The translations under genes and the position numbers were made by a program. Source: Enterobacteriaceae bacterium B14 (lineage in GTDB: Bacteria; Pseudomonadota; Gammaproteobacteria; Enterobacterales; Enterobacteriaceae). From it: DNA of 64,000 bases. The notes beneath the pieces were generated by a model. The model did no database searches. It was not told where the DNA came from and saw only the letters and a list, made by a program, of their open reading frames with translations. Location of the stretch: assembly GCA_000307305.1 (NCBI GenBank), contig DF158890.1, positions 1 through 64,000 on the forward strand, given 5' to 3'. Shown piece after piece: positions 34,776 through 43,652 of this stretch (its first letter is position 1; each line of letters starts with the position of its first letter).

Positions 34776-36134
34776 ATGTTGACAAATATGGGCAATTTGG
34801 CGCCAGGTGCAGGAAGTTTACCCACCGGTAATGAGGCATTTTTTCCAGCGGAAGCTGGTATAACAGAAACGCTAGGCACACAGCCAGAGTCTCAAGAACT
34901 TGAGTTTGGTTCACTGTTAGGCCTAGATGTTCTCATTGATGGTGGGCAACAAGAGCCTGTTGTGCCTTTGCCTTTGCCTTTGCCTTTGCCTGTGCCTATG
35001 GCTGATGCAACGTTGCCCTCTCTATCATTAGAGGAGCCGGGGCTAGCACTAGCAGGTGCCGAAGGCTCGGCTGAGAGTGTTGAAAGCGAAAATACGGATG
35101 AGAGTAATGCCGCCTTTTTATCGTTGCTGCTTATGCAGCAAGAGGCATTATTGCAGCCTGTTTTAGTGAGCCCAACCCTTCCAAGTACCACACCAGAAAT
35201 AAGCACAGATCTAAACGAGCTTGTTTTGAATAGTGAGGCACAAAGCCGCTCGGCTTCGCAGAGTTCCACCCTGATAGAAGCGCTTGGGATAAACCGCAGC
35301 GCTATTTCAAGAGGATTGGGCATGCAGTTGCCGCTTGAGTCTAGCGCTTCGAGTACGCCTCCCGTAACTGCTCAAGTGCCTGATACAGGAGCAAGCTTAA
35401 CGGCAGCGCCACTTCTTCGCCCTACTCAAAATGCTGAGATGGTGGCGTCTAATAGCATTGTGATCCCTGATAGTGTCTCTGCATTAAAGAGCGAGGCCGC
35501 TATTGTTGCCATTCGTCAGGTTGCTGAAGAGCCCAAAGTATCGGCAACGCCAACGCTGCTAAAAACAGTGACGGATACGGTCGCAGCACAGAGCACAAAG
35601 ACCACGACAGGCACTGCGGCAAATACGATGACATCGGCGGCTAATACCATTGCTACCACGGCGTCTATGGCGGTCAATGAGGCCATTCATGCAGAGCAAA
35701 GTGTGAAAACGCAAACGGTAAAGTTGAATACCCAGCAGCCTGAGTCTATGCAGCATCAGTTACGGTCTGCGTTGGGTGAGCGTTTACAGCTTCAAGTTGA
35801 TAATCGCGTTCAACATGCCACGATTCGGCTCGACCCACCTGATATGGGAAAAATAGAGATATCGCTGCATTTTGAAGCGGGTAAGTTGCAGGTTCATATC
35901 AATGCTAGCCAGAACGATGTCTATCGTTCTCTACAGCAGGTAAGTCATGAGTTACGCCAAAACCTGACAGAACAGAATCTTGTACAGGTTAATGTGCAGG
36001 TTTCTTCTCAGCAGCAAGATAAGCCAGGGCGAGAAAGACCAAAAAATAATAATGAGATACAGGATGCACAACAAATAGAGTCTCACGATGGACGCAGTAC
36101 AAGAAGTGATGATTCCATTTTAATGACAGTGTAA
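34776..36134 (+). CDS. lafE: Lateral flagellar hook-length control protein (FliK-like)
   Basis: 452 residues. A long low-complexity N-terminal region rich in Pro, Ser, Thr and Ala acts as the secreted ruler. The C-terminal Flg_hook domain (about 330-415) includes LGERLQLQVDNRVQHATIRL and DPPDMGKIEISL, which in FliK switches the export gate from hook to filament substrates. Near residues 64-75 a Pro-Leu tandem comes from a hexanucleotide repeat. Its presence without hook genes in the window is notable. The ATG is 3 nt after the lafD stop codon. Confidence 0.85.
   Translation: MLTNMGNLAPGAGSLPTGNEAFFPAEAGITETLGTQPESQELEFGSLLGLDVLIDGGQQEPVVPLPLPLPLPVPMADATLPSLSLEEPGLALAGAEGSAESVESENTDESNAAFLSLLLMQQEALLQPVLVSPTLPSTTPEISTDLNELVLNSEAQSRSASQSSTLIEALGINRSAISRGLGMQLPLESSASSTPPVTAQVPDTGASLTAAPLLRPTQNAEMVASNSIVIPDSVSALKSEAAIVAIRQVAEEPKVSATPTLLKTVTDTVAAQSTKTTTGTAANTMTSAANTIATTASMAVNEAIHAEQSVKTQTVKLNTQQPESMQHQLRSALGERLQLQVDNRVQHATIRLDPPDMGKIEISLHFEAGKLQVHINASQNDVYRSLQQVSHELRQNLTEQNLVQVNVQVSSQQQDKPGRERPKNNNEIQDAQQIESHDGRSTRSDDSILMTV
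34965..35000 (+). repeat. Hexanucleotide repeat in lafE
   Basis: Four perfect CCTTTG units (34965-34988) followed by CCTGTG and CCTATG encode alternating Pro-Leu/Val/Met. Unit length is a multiple of three, so slippage would change ruler length without breaking the frame. Confidence 0.85.
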
Positions 36135-36153
36135 AGGAACACGAGGTACAAGT

Positions 36154-36185
36154 ATGGGAATAAAAAAATAGTATTAGGAGTGAGT
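36154..36185 (+). other. Apparent frameshift at an A7 tract, start of lafF
   Basis: An ATG at 36154 with GAGG 7 nt upstream begins MGIKK and then hits a stop at 36169-36171, directly after the run of seven A (36162-36168). One extra A would give MGIKKIVLGVSALTFTAV and join the long frame, restoring an N-terminal membrane anchor. The tract reads TAAAAAAATA. Confidence 0.75.
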
Positions 36186-36629
36186 GCACTGACATTTACA
36201 GCTGTACTCACTGCCGTTTTGGTCGTTGGCGGAAATAAATACATTTCAGTTGCAGATAAAGATGAGGATATCAGCGCATTTAATTTCTTTTCATCGAATA
36301 AAGCTGAAGTTGTCGATGTGCAATTTATTGAAGTGAAAAACATTGTTATCACATTGAACAGCGAAGGACGCTATGAGCGTTATTTGCAGCTTGAGCTGGC
36401 ATTAGCGGCTCACAGTGATGATGAAGTCAAAAAAGCTGAATCGATTATCCCTGCCATTCGTAGTGCAACGGTAAAAGCATTATCTAGCCGTGACTACGCT
36501 GAGGTAAGAGCGATGACTATTGAGCAAATACACGACCAATTGATGATTGAATACCGCAAAACACTTGGCGAGCTCAAGATAAAGGTACCTTTCGACAATG
36601 TGGTGATTAGCAAACTTGTTTTCCAGTAA
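36180..36629 (+). CDS. lafF: FliL-like basal-body protein, 5' end out of frame
   Basis: 149-residue open frame (from GTG 36180) of a FliL family protein, which sits in the inner membrane next to the stator and supports torque. Seen: a hydrophobic stretch ALTFTAVLTAVLVVGG and a periplasmic part with VQFIEVKNIVITLNSEGRYERYLQLELAL, typical of FliL. The GTG lacks a correctly spaced ribosome-binding site; the better start is the ATG at 36154, which is in another frame because of an A7 run. As written the gene is either slightly disrupted or dependent on slippage. Order and neighbours (lafE, lafS) support lafF. Confidence 0.78.
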   Translation: MSALTFTAVLTAVLVVGGNKYISVADKDEDISAFNFFSSNKAEVVDVQFIEVKNIVITLNSEGRYERYLQLELALAAHSDDEVKKAESIIPAIRSATVKALSSRDYAEVRAMTIEQIHDQLMIEYRKTLGELKIKVPFDNVVISKLVFQ

Positions 36630-36641
36630 TACAAGCAGGTC

Positions 36642-37337
36642 ATGATGGAATTCCTTGAAGCAACATCGTTAACACCAGCGCAGGAGAGTCAGCATCTGCG
36701 GGCTTATTTACCGCTCGTGAAGCGGGTTGTTCGGCAACTTTCCTTTCAGGCCGATAGCGTTTTAGATTTGCAGGACATGGAGCAAATTGCGCTGATGGGG
36801 TTGTTAGAAGCATTACGCCGCTATGGTATCCCCGACGGGCAATTTGCTGCTTATGCGGTACATCGCATCCGAGGTGCTGTATTGGATGAGCTGCGTCAGC
36901 ACGATTGGCGGCCTCGCCGCCTAAGACAAAAAACTCACAAACTGAATGACGCTATTCGTGATTTTGCGAAGCAGCTAGGGCGTGAGCCAACGTTTGACGA
37001 AATCTCCTCACAGCTGAAGATCAGCGCCGAGGAGTACCAAGAGTATCTGTTACTAGATAGTGCGAAAGCTATGGAGAGTCTGGATGAGTTATTGTCAGGC
37101 GACATAGCTCAGCCGATGTCTGCTCTAGAAAGCAGAAGTTTGGAAGATGAAATGATGGTGAGCCATACACTTAAAGTCGCTCTCGCCTCTTTGGATGAAC
37201 GCGAACAGACAATCTTAAGCTTGTACTACCAACATGAACTGAGCCTGAAAGAGATTGCTCTGGTGCTGGATTTAACCGAGGCAAGAATTTGCCAGTTAAA
37301 TAAAAAAATTACAGACAAGATAAAAAGCTTTTTTTGA
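36642..37337 (+). CDS. lafS: Lateral flagellar sigma-28 factor (FliA-like)
   Basis: 231-residue sigma factor. Region 2 includes LPLVKRVVRQLSFQ and LQDMEQIALMGLLEALRRY; region 3 is seen in PTFDEISSQLKISAEEY; region 4 in LDEREQTILSLYYQHELSLKEIALVLDLTEARICQLNKKI, with its helix-turn-helix. It should transcribe late laf genes such as lafA. Because it lies in the lafB operon, that operon cannot depend solely on it, which agrees with the sigma-54 promoter at 32687. The first two codons are both ATG. Confidence 0.9.
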   Translation: MMEFLEATSLTPAQESQHLRAYLPLVKRVVRQLSFQADSVLDLQDMEQIALMGLLEALRRYGIPDGQFAAYAVHRIRGAVLDELRQHDWRPRRLRQKTHKLNDAIRDFAKQLGREPTFDEISSQLKISAEEYQEYLLLDSAKAMESLDELLSGDIAQPMSALESRSLEDEMMVSHTLKVALASLDEREQTILSLYYQHELSLKEIALVLDLTEARICQLNKKITDKIKSFF

Positions 37338-37350
37338 AACTGAGGACGAT

Positions 37351-38214
37351 ATGCAAAAGTTGTTAGGACTGCTAGTTGTATTAGGTAGTGTCATCGGGGG
37401 TTATCTTATGTCCGGTGGGCGCATGGCTGCATTCTGGCAACCTGGTGAAATTGTGATTATTTTGGGGGCTGGTATCGGTGCAATGGTTATCGCTAACCCC
37501 CGGCATGTATTAAAAGAGATGCTGGCGCAAATCAAAGGCGTCACCCAAAAGAATGAACATACTGAAGAGTTCCAACGCCAAATCCTCATGCTGCTCTATG
37601 AACTATTAGAGCTGGTACAAGATGGTGGTTTAAAAACGCTGGATGCTCATATTGAAGTACCGGATAACAGCCCTCTCTTTCAAAAATACCCACTAATTTT
37701 GCAGGATAAAGGCTTAATTACCTTTATTTCCGATAACTTCCGCCTGATGGCGATGGGTAAAATCAACGAACACGAACTGGAAGGTATTTTAGAGCAAGAG
37801 TTGGAAGCGATGGAAGAAGAGCTTCTACTACCTTCCCGCTCACTACAGCGTACCGCAGAGGCCATGCCGGGCTTTGGTATTTGTGCTGCGGTACTGGGTA
37901 TTATCATTGCGATGCAATCTATTGATGGCTCCATCGCTATCATCGGTATAAAAGTTGCTGCGGCACTGATAGGAACGTTTTTGGGTGTATTTATCTGTTA
38001 CTGCATCATGGACCCCCTCTCCAACTCAATGGAGCAGCGCACTAAAAAGAAAATGTCCGTACTGGAATGTGTTCGTACTGTTCTGGTAAGCCATGTATCA
38101 GGAAAACCAACACTGCTGGCGGTAGATGCTGGCCGTAAAATGCTACCGCTAGATTCTAAGCCGACGTTTGCCACATTAGATCTCTGGGTGAACCAGATGG
38201 TGGATCCGCTGTAA
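37351..38214 (+). CDS. lafT: Lateral flagellar stator protein (MotA-like)
   Basis: 287-residue four-helix inner-membrane protein of the MotA/TolQ/ExbB group. It has the MotA start LLGLLVVLGSVIGGYLMSGG, a cytoplasmic charged loop (EEFQRQILMLLYELLELVQDGG) and the helices around AMPGFGICAAVLGIIIAMQ. Together with LafU it forms the ion channel driving rotation. Length is close to E. coli MotA (295). The stop codon overlaps the lafU start (TAATG). Confidence 0.92.
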   Translation: MQKLLGLLVVLGSVIGGYLMSGGRMAAFWQPGEIVIILGAGIGAMVIANPRHVLKEMLAQIKGVTQKNEHTEEFQRQILMLLYELLELVQDGGLKTLDAHIEVPDNSPLFQKYPLILQDKGLITFISDNFRLMAMGKINEHELEGILEQELEAMEEELLLPSRSLQRTAEAMPGFGICAAVLGIIIAMQSIDGSIAIIGIKVAAALIGTFLGVFICYCIMDPLSNSMEQRTKKKMSVLECVRTVLVSHVSGKPTLLAVDAGRKMLPLDSKPTFATLDLWVNQMVDPL

Positions 38215-39191
38215 TGAGAAACAATAGAAAAGGCGGCGGTGGTGGTACCACGATAATTAAGCGCTCCGGCCGTAAAGGACATCACGGTATACATACCGGT
38301 GCGTGGAAAGTGGCATTTGCCGACTTTACCTTAGCAATGATGGCACTCTTTATGGTGCTATGGATTATGGGGTCGGTATCTGAAGACGATAGAAAAATGA
38401 TTATGGCGGAGATTAACGGGATGTCTGAGATGGAAGGCTACCCGTTTAACCCCATCTCCTCCCCTGATTTTGGCGCAGGTAATTCAATCGTCGCGAGTGG
38501 TGATATTCCTGTAAAGGCAAGGCGTGTCGAATCGACACCTGATGATTCAGACCCTGTCGCACGGAAAAATAGTGAAAGCCTAAATGCCAAAAAGGCAGAT
38601 ATGGCTGCCCTGAAAAAGAGTGAGTCTCTGGATAGCGTCATGGATCGCTCTCAGAGAGAGATGGAGGAGCTAGCGCGAGTCATCATGCAGATCACTTCAG
38701 CGCATAATGCTCAGGCTAACCTAGAGATTGAAATTGTGCCGCAGGGGCTACGGATTTTGGTGCAAGATGATAAGCACCGAGAGATGTTCCAGCGCAGTAG
38801 TTCGACTCTCACGCCATTCTTTAGCCAATTACTGCGAGAGTTAGCGCCGGTATTTGGCAAAATTAATAATAAAATTATCATCACTGGCCATACAGACTCC
38901 ACGCGTTTTCGTGATGGGGAAAGGTATAACAACTGGAACCTCTCCGGCGATCGTGCAATGGCTGCCAGGCAGGCGCTAGTAAAAGGTGGCATGTCTGTTG
39001 AGCACGTCTTACAGGTAAGTGGAATGGCAGACCGTATGCTGTTGGATAAAGCTAATCCGTTAGGCGCTTCAAATCGTCGAATTGAGATTATGGTCTTGAC
39101 GCAAACCGCAGCAGATACGCTCTACCAATTCTTTGGTCATAACGGCGAGAAAGTTGTGAAGCCTGCGATAAGAAAAGTAGCAAATAACTAG
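38214..39191 (+). CDS. lafU: Lateral flagellar stator protein (MotB-like)
   Basis: 325 residues. One membrane helix reads AFADFTLAMMALFMVLWIMGS, with the ion-binding Asp37 in FADFTLAMM, and the C-terminal OmpA-like peptidoglycan-binding domain (about 215-310) contains IIITGHTDSTRF and NLSGDRAMAARQAL. It anchors the stator to the cell wall. LafTU stators are generally proton-driven; I cannot confirm ion choice from this sequence. In E. coli K-12 a truncated lafU is a Flag-2 remnant; here the gene is complete. Last gene of the laf run. Confidence 0.92.
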   Translation: MRNNRKGGGGGTTIIKRSGRKGHHGIHTGAWKVAFADFTLAMMALFMVLWIMGSVSEDDRKMIMAEINGMSEMEGYPFNPISSPDFGAGNSIVASGDIPVKARRVESTPDDSDPVARKNSESLNAKKADMAALKKSESLDSVMDRSQREMEELARVIMQITSAHNAQANLEIEIVPQGLRILVQDDKHREMFQRSSSTLTPFFSQLLRELAPVFGKINNKIIITGHTDSTRFRDGERYNNWNLSGDRAMAARQALVKGGMSVEHVLQVSGMADRMLLDKANPLGASNRRIEIMVLTQTAADTLYQFFGHNGEKVVKPAIRKVANN

Positions 39192-39581
39192 CCTACTTAT
39201 AGCCTGCTTGCATCAAGCGATATCACCCCCTTTTTCTTATAATGCCGGAACTCAGTTTCCGGCTTTTTTATTCATTTAGGTTATTAATTAGGGCTAAGAT
39301 AACCGGAAAGAGGCGAAATCATTTTATTCAAAGAAGATGAATAACATCCCATTCAATGGATTACTCCATCTTATGATTTGTCTTCCTGTGAGTGCTTTTT
39401 TCCTTATACGGAGATAAAACACGGGCAAATATCCCCCTCTTACTCATGATAGCTACCTCACACTTTTCATTTGGTGACTGAATTGTCCATCTCTACAATC
39501 GAATTCTTCTGACAGTTTTTTACATTCGCGACAATAATCTCCATAACAGGTAACGTCCTGCCTACTACGGAGAGAATATCC
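39192..39581. other. Intergenic region lafU to sugar symporter
   Basis: 390 bp without a gene. Besides the terminator at 39244 it should hold the promoter of the symporter-GH43 pair. I see no clear -35/-10 pair and no gene for a dedicated regulator. Confidence 0.5.
39244..39269 (+). terminator. Terminator of the laf operon
   Basis: GCCGGAA (39244-39250) pairs with TTCCGGC (39257-39263), followed by a T6 run. Confidence 0.88.
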
Positions 39582-41000
39582 ATGAAACGCACAGCGCTTT
39601 CAGTAAAAGAAAAGATTGGCTATGGGATGGGGGACGCGGGATGCAACATGATTGGCGGAGCCATCATGTTGTTCCTTAACTACTTCTATACAGATATCTT
39701 TGGCCTTGCTCCTGCTCTAGTCGGGGTTTTATTGCTGTCTGTCCGTGTGTTGGATGCGGTGACCGACCCTATCATGGGGGCTATTGCTGACCGGACTCAA
39801 AGCCGATGGGGGCGTTTTCGTCCGTGGATATTATGGATATCTGTTCCCTATGTTCTGTTTAGCGTGCTGATGTTTACGACACCGGAATGGACATACGACA
39901 GCAAAGTTATCTATGCATTTGCCACGTACTTTCTGATGTCTCTCACTTATACAGCGATCAATATTCCCTACTGCTCGCTCGGTAGTGTGATTACTAACGA
40001 CCCTCAAGAACGCGTTTCCTGCCAATCCTACCGTTTCGTTATGGTGGGGGTAGCAACGCTTATCCTCTCGATGACACTACTACCGATGGCTGATTGGTTT
40101 GGTAGTGAAGCCTTCGGTGTAGAGAGCAAGGCTCGTGGTTATCAAATGGCGATGGGCGTGCTGGCGCTAATCGCATTGGTGATGTTCCTTTTCTGTTTTG
40201 CCAACGTGCGTGAGCGTATTAAGCCCGCAGTTGCGACCAACGATGCACTGAAAGCTGACCTAAAAGATGTGTGGAAAAACGATCAATGGGTACGCATTCT
40301 GTTACTCACATTGTGTAACGTCTGCCCCGGCTTTATCCGTATGGCGGCAACGATGTACTACGTTATCTGGGTGATGGAAAAGAGCACCTCATTTGCCACG
40401 ATGTTCATTAGCATCGGTGTGATCGGCATGATGATAGGTAGCACGATGGCAAAAGTGTTAACTGATCGCTTCTGCAAATTAAGCGTCTTCTTCTGGACGA
40501 ATATCGTCTTAGCCATCTTCTCTGTCGGTTTCTACTTCATCGACCCTCACGCCACGATGGTCATCGTTGGCGCGTATTTTATTTTGAATATCTTCCACCA
40601 AATCCCCTCTCCGCTGCACTGGTCATTAATGGCAGATGTGGATGATTACGGTGAGTGGAAAACGGGCAAACGTATTACAGGGATCAGCTTCTCAGGCAAC
40701 CTATTCTTTCTCAAAGTGGGTTTGGCTGTTGCGGGGGCGATGGTCGGATTTTTGCTCTCTTACTACGGTTATGATGCGAATGCTGCCCGCCAGAGTGATG
40801 TCGCCATCAACGGCATTATGTTGCTGTTTACCGTTATACCAGGTGTGGGTTACCTGATTACTGCAGGCGTTGTTCGCCTGTTAAAAGTTGATCGCAACTT
40901 AATGAAACAGATACAGATCGACTTAGAAAAACGCCGCAATAACTACCAAGAACTGAATGACTATCAAGAAAGTCGACATATGGCAGAGAAGCGCGTTTAA
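39582..41000 (+). CDS. GPH-family glycoside:cation symporter
   Basis: 472-residue inner-membrane transporter of the glycoside-pentoside-hexuronide family (MelB, XynT/YicJ, UidB). The typical N-terminus KEKIGYGMGDAGCNMIGG and the loop RVLDAVTDPIMGAIADRTQSRWGRFRPWI are clear, with about twelve hydrophobic segments and the cytoplasmic ADVDDYGEWKTGKR of the C-terminal half. It lies 78 bp upstream of a GH43 glycosidase and is probably co-transcribed. Together they suggest uptake and intracellular cleavage of short arabinosides or xylosides. The substrate is inferred from the neighbour, not from the transporter. Confidence 0.85.
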   Translation: MKRTALSVKEKIGYGMGDAGCNMIGGAIMLFLNYFYTDIFGLAPALVGVLLLSVRVLDAVTDPIMGAIADRTQSRWGRFRPWILWISVPYVLFSVLMFTTPEWTYDSKVIYAFATYFLMSLTYTAINIPYCSLGSVITNDPQERVSCQSYRFVMVGVATLILSMTLLPMADWFGSEAFGVESKARGYQMAMGVLALIALVMFLFCFANVRERIKPAVATNDALKADLKDVWKNDQWVRILLLTLCNVCPGFIRMAATMYYVIWVMEKSTSFATMFISIGVIGMMIGSTMAKVLTDRFCKLSVFFWTNIVLAIFSVGFYFIDPHATMVIVGAYFILNIFHQIPSPLHWSLMADVDDYGEWKTGKRITGISFSGNLFFLKVGLAVAGAMVGFLLSYYGYDANAARQSDVAINGIMLLFTVIPGVGYLITAGVVRLLKVDRNLMKQIQIDLEKRRNNYQELNDYQESRHMAEKRV

Positions 41001-41078
41001 ACGCGATACCCAAATCACGGCGCTGCGTGAAGGCAGTGCCAACGATGGCCATGATAATAGCGTTTATGGAGAACAGTG

Positions 41079-42035
41079 ATGACACAACACCTTTGGCCTA
41101 ATCCATTGATTGAACAGCGCGCCGATCCCTTTATTCTTCGGCATACCGATGGTTACTACTACTTCATCGCTTCCGTACCCGAGTACGACAGATTAGAGAT
41201 CCGCCGTGCGTTAACACTCGGTGAGTTGGATGCCGCAGAACCCGCTATTGTATGGCGCAAACCAGAAACCGGTGCCATGAGCGCCCTAATATGGGCGCCA
41301 GAGCTGCATTTCATCGACGGCGGTTGGTACATCTATTACGCCGCAGCACCATCACAGGAGATTGTGGATGGGCTGTTTCAGCACCGGATGTATGCATTAG
41401 AGTGCAAGGATGCTAATCCACTGACCGGAACGTGGGTTGAAAAAGGAAGAATTCAAACCCCTATCGACAGCTTCTCTCTGGATGCCACATGGTTTGCACA
41501 CAAAGGTAAAAACTATTATTTGTGGGCGCAGAAAGACCCAGCGATTCGTGGTAACTCCAATCTCTATTTAGCTGAGATGGAAAACCCGTGGACGTTGAAA
41601 GGTGAACCCGTGATGCTGACCAAGCCAGAGCTACCTTGGGAAACGGTAGGTTTCTGGGTAAATGAAGGGCCAGCGGTAATCAAGCATGGGCAACGAATCT
41701 TTATCAGCTACTCTGCCAGTGCCACTGATGAAAACTACTGCATGGGGCTTTTGTGGGCAGATATCGAGGCTGATATCACAGACCCGAGCCAGTGGCATAA
41801 ATCCCCACAGCCTGTGTTTGTCACCAGTTGGGAAAACAAGCAATTTGGCCCCGGCCATAACAGCTTTACGGTGAGTGAAGAGGGGCAAGATGTACTGGTC
41901 TATCACGCCAGAAACTACACAGAGATTGAAGGTGACCCGCTGTACGATCCTAACCGCCATACACGGATTAAAACCTTTAGCTGGAACAGTGAGGGGATGC
42001 CAGAGTTTGGCATTGCACCAGCGGATACACGCTAA
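41079..42035 (+). CDS. Glycoside hydrolase family 43 (arabinosidase/xylosidase)
   Basis: 318-residue five-bladed beta-propeller hydrolase. GH43 residues visible: the general base Asp16 in QRADPFIL, the pKa-modulating Asp in SLDATWF (about 129), and the acid Glu in WVNEGPAV (about 195). The FGPGHNSF motif (about 262) is common in alpha-L-arabinofuranosidase members. There is no signal peptide, so it is cytoplasmic and acts on oligosaccharides brought in by the neighbouring symporter. The ATG at 41079 has GGAG 7 nt upstream; a GTG one codon earlier is less well spaced. Exact specificity (arabinan or xylan fragments) is open. Confidence 0.82.
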   Translation: MTQHLWPNPLIEQRADPFILRHTDGYYYFIASVPEYDRLEIRRALTLGELDAAEPAIVWRKPETGAMSALIWAPELHFIDGGWYIYYAAAPSQEIVDGLFQHRMYALECKDANPLTGTWVEKGRIQTPIDSFSLDATWFAHKGKNYYLWAQKDPAIRGNSNLYLAEMENPWTLKGEPVMLTKPELPWETVGFWVNEGPAVIKHGQRIFISYSASATDENYCMGLLWADIEADITDPSQWHKSPQPVFVTSWENKQFGPGHNSFTVSEEGQDVLVYHARNYTEIEGDPLYDPNRHTRIKTFSWNSEGMPEFGIAPADTR

Positions 42036-42067
42036 CCATTAAGATGATCGGGTTATGAGCCGATAAT

Positions 42068-42108
42068 AAAAAACGGGCTTTGGCGATCGCTCACCAAAAC
42101 CCGTTTTT
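42068..42108. terminator. Terminator between the GH43 gene and gor
   Basis: Long stem formed by AAAAACGGG...TTTGG and CCAAA..CCCGTTTTT, with one mismatch, A-run and T-run. It serves both convergent genes. Confidence 0.88.
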
Positions 42109-42124
42109 GCAAGGATTTACACCC

Positions 42125-43477
42125 TTATCGCATCGTCACAAACTCTTCCGATGCCGTTGGGTGGATAGCGACAGTGTTGTCGAAATCCTGCTTAGTTGCG
42201 CCCATCTTCACCGCGACGGCGAAGCCTTGCAGCATCTCATCCATGCCAAAACCGATGCCGTGGATGCCGACGATTTTCTCTTCTTTACCCACACAAACTA
42301 GCTTCATCTTGCACGGCTGACGGTGCTGAGTCACAGCGGTGTACATTGCTGTAAAGCTAGATTTGTACACTTTTACCTGATCATCACCAAACTGCTCACG
42401 CGCCTGTGGCTCGGTTAAACCGACGGTGCCGATAGGCGGGTGGCTGAATACCACGGTTGGGATATTGCTGTAATCCAGATGCTCGTTCGGTTTGTTGTTA
42501 AACAGACGTTCAGAGAGACGACGGCCTGCGGCAACAGCAACAGGGGTAAGCTCTACTGCACCTGTATTATCGCCGACGGCGTAGATATTACTGACATTGG
42601 TGTTCTGGAACTTATCGACGGTGATATAACCTTTTTCATTGGTTTTCACGCCAGCAGCATCCAGATTCAGGTTATCGGTAGCCGGATCACGGCCGATAGC
42701 CCAGATCAAGCAATCAATAGTGATGCTCGTATCATTTTCCAGATGTAGCGTCAGGCTCTCATCAGCATTCTTCACGATCTCTTTTGGTACGGAATGGGTA
42801 TGGAGCTGCGGCCCTTCTGTGTTCATCACTTCTACCAGCGTTTCTACGATCAACGGATCGAAGCTGCGCAGTGGTGACTCTTTACGAACAAACAGATGCG
42901 TCTCTGAACCCAGCGCATTAAGCACGCCTGCAAGCTCAACGGCGATATAACCTGCACCGATAACGGCGACACGCTTAGGCAGCGCTTTTAACTCAAAGAA
43001 GCCATCAGAGTTAATGCCATATTCAGCGCCAGGAATAGTCGGCTGTGAAGGGCGTCCGCCGGTGGCGATAAGAATGTGGTCAGCGGTGATCTTCTCGCCG
43101 TTTACTTCAACAGTATGCGCATCAATAAAACGGGCGAAGCCCTGAATCACTTCGACTTTATTATTGCCTAACACACGGTCGTAGGATTGATGAATACGGT
43201 CGATATACGCACTACGGTTTTCCAGCAGTTTGCCAAAGTTAAATTGGTTAACGGTGGTGTCAAAACCATAGTCTGGGCCGTATTGGTGAATAGCTTCGGC
43301 AACTTGTGCCGCGTGCCACATAATTTTCTTCGGTACGCACCCTACGTTGACGCAGGTGCCACCTAAATATTTGGCTTCAATCAGAGCACATTTTTTGCCG
43401 TACATAGAGGCACGGTTTACGGAAGCAATACCACCACTGCCGCCGCCAATCGCTAAATAATCAAAATGCTTTTGCAT
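42125..43477 (-). CDS. gor: Glutathione reductase
   Basis: 450-residue FAD/NADPH enzyme, the same length as in E. coli, that reduces glutathione disulfide in the cytoplasm. The FAD motif [13 protein letters not shown] (about 11-23), the redox-active disulfide in [13 protein letters not shown] (Cys42/Cys47), the NADPH-binding [13 protein letters not shown] and the C-terminal His-Glu in [10 protein letters not shown] are all present. It begins the gor-rlmJ-prlC-rsmJ region shared with E. coli. The 175-bp gap to rlmJ contains its promoter. Confidence 0.97.
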   Translation of the reverse strand: MQKHFDYLAIGGGSGGIASVNRASMYGKKCALIEAKYLGGTCVNVGCVPKKIMWHAAQVAEAIHQYGPDYGFDTTVNQFNFGKLLENRSAYIDRIHQSYDRVLGNNKVEVIQGFARFIDAHTVEVNGEKITADHILIATGGRPSQPTIPGAEYGINSDGFFELKALPKRVAVIGAGYIAVELAGVLNALGSETHLFVRKESPLRSFDPLIVETLVEVMNTEGPQLHTHSVPKEIVKNADESLTLHLENDTSITIDCLIWAIGRDPATDNLNLDAAGVKTNEKGYITVDKFQNTNVSNIYAVGDNTGAVELTPVAVAAGRRLSERLFNNKPNEHLDYSNIPTVVFSHPPIGTVGLTEPQAREQFGDDQVKVYKSSFTAMYTAVTQHRQPCKMKLVCVGKEEKIVGIHGIGFGMDEMLQGFAVAVKMGATKQDFDNTVAIHPTASEEFVTMR

Positions 43478-43652
43478 GACCTTAATCCTGTCTAGTCCTG
43501 TATGAATGATGGAAGGATCTCATAAATACAAAAAGAGTAAAAGCGAGTCATCATCTAAAATAAGGGGCTTTAAATACCTTACAAATCACACTGATATATA
43601 AGGGAAATACCGCCAATTAATGCCTAAATTGACAACCTCACTCACGTTACTT

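Noticed and set aside
42080..42301. Open frame opposite the end of gor
   Set aside because: Antisense shadow covering the bidirectional terminator and the gor C-terminus.
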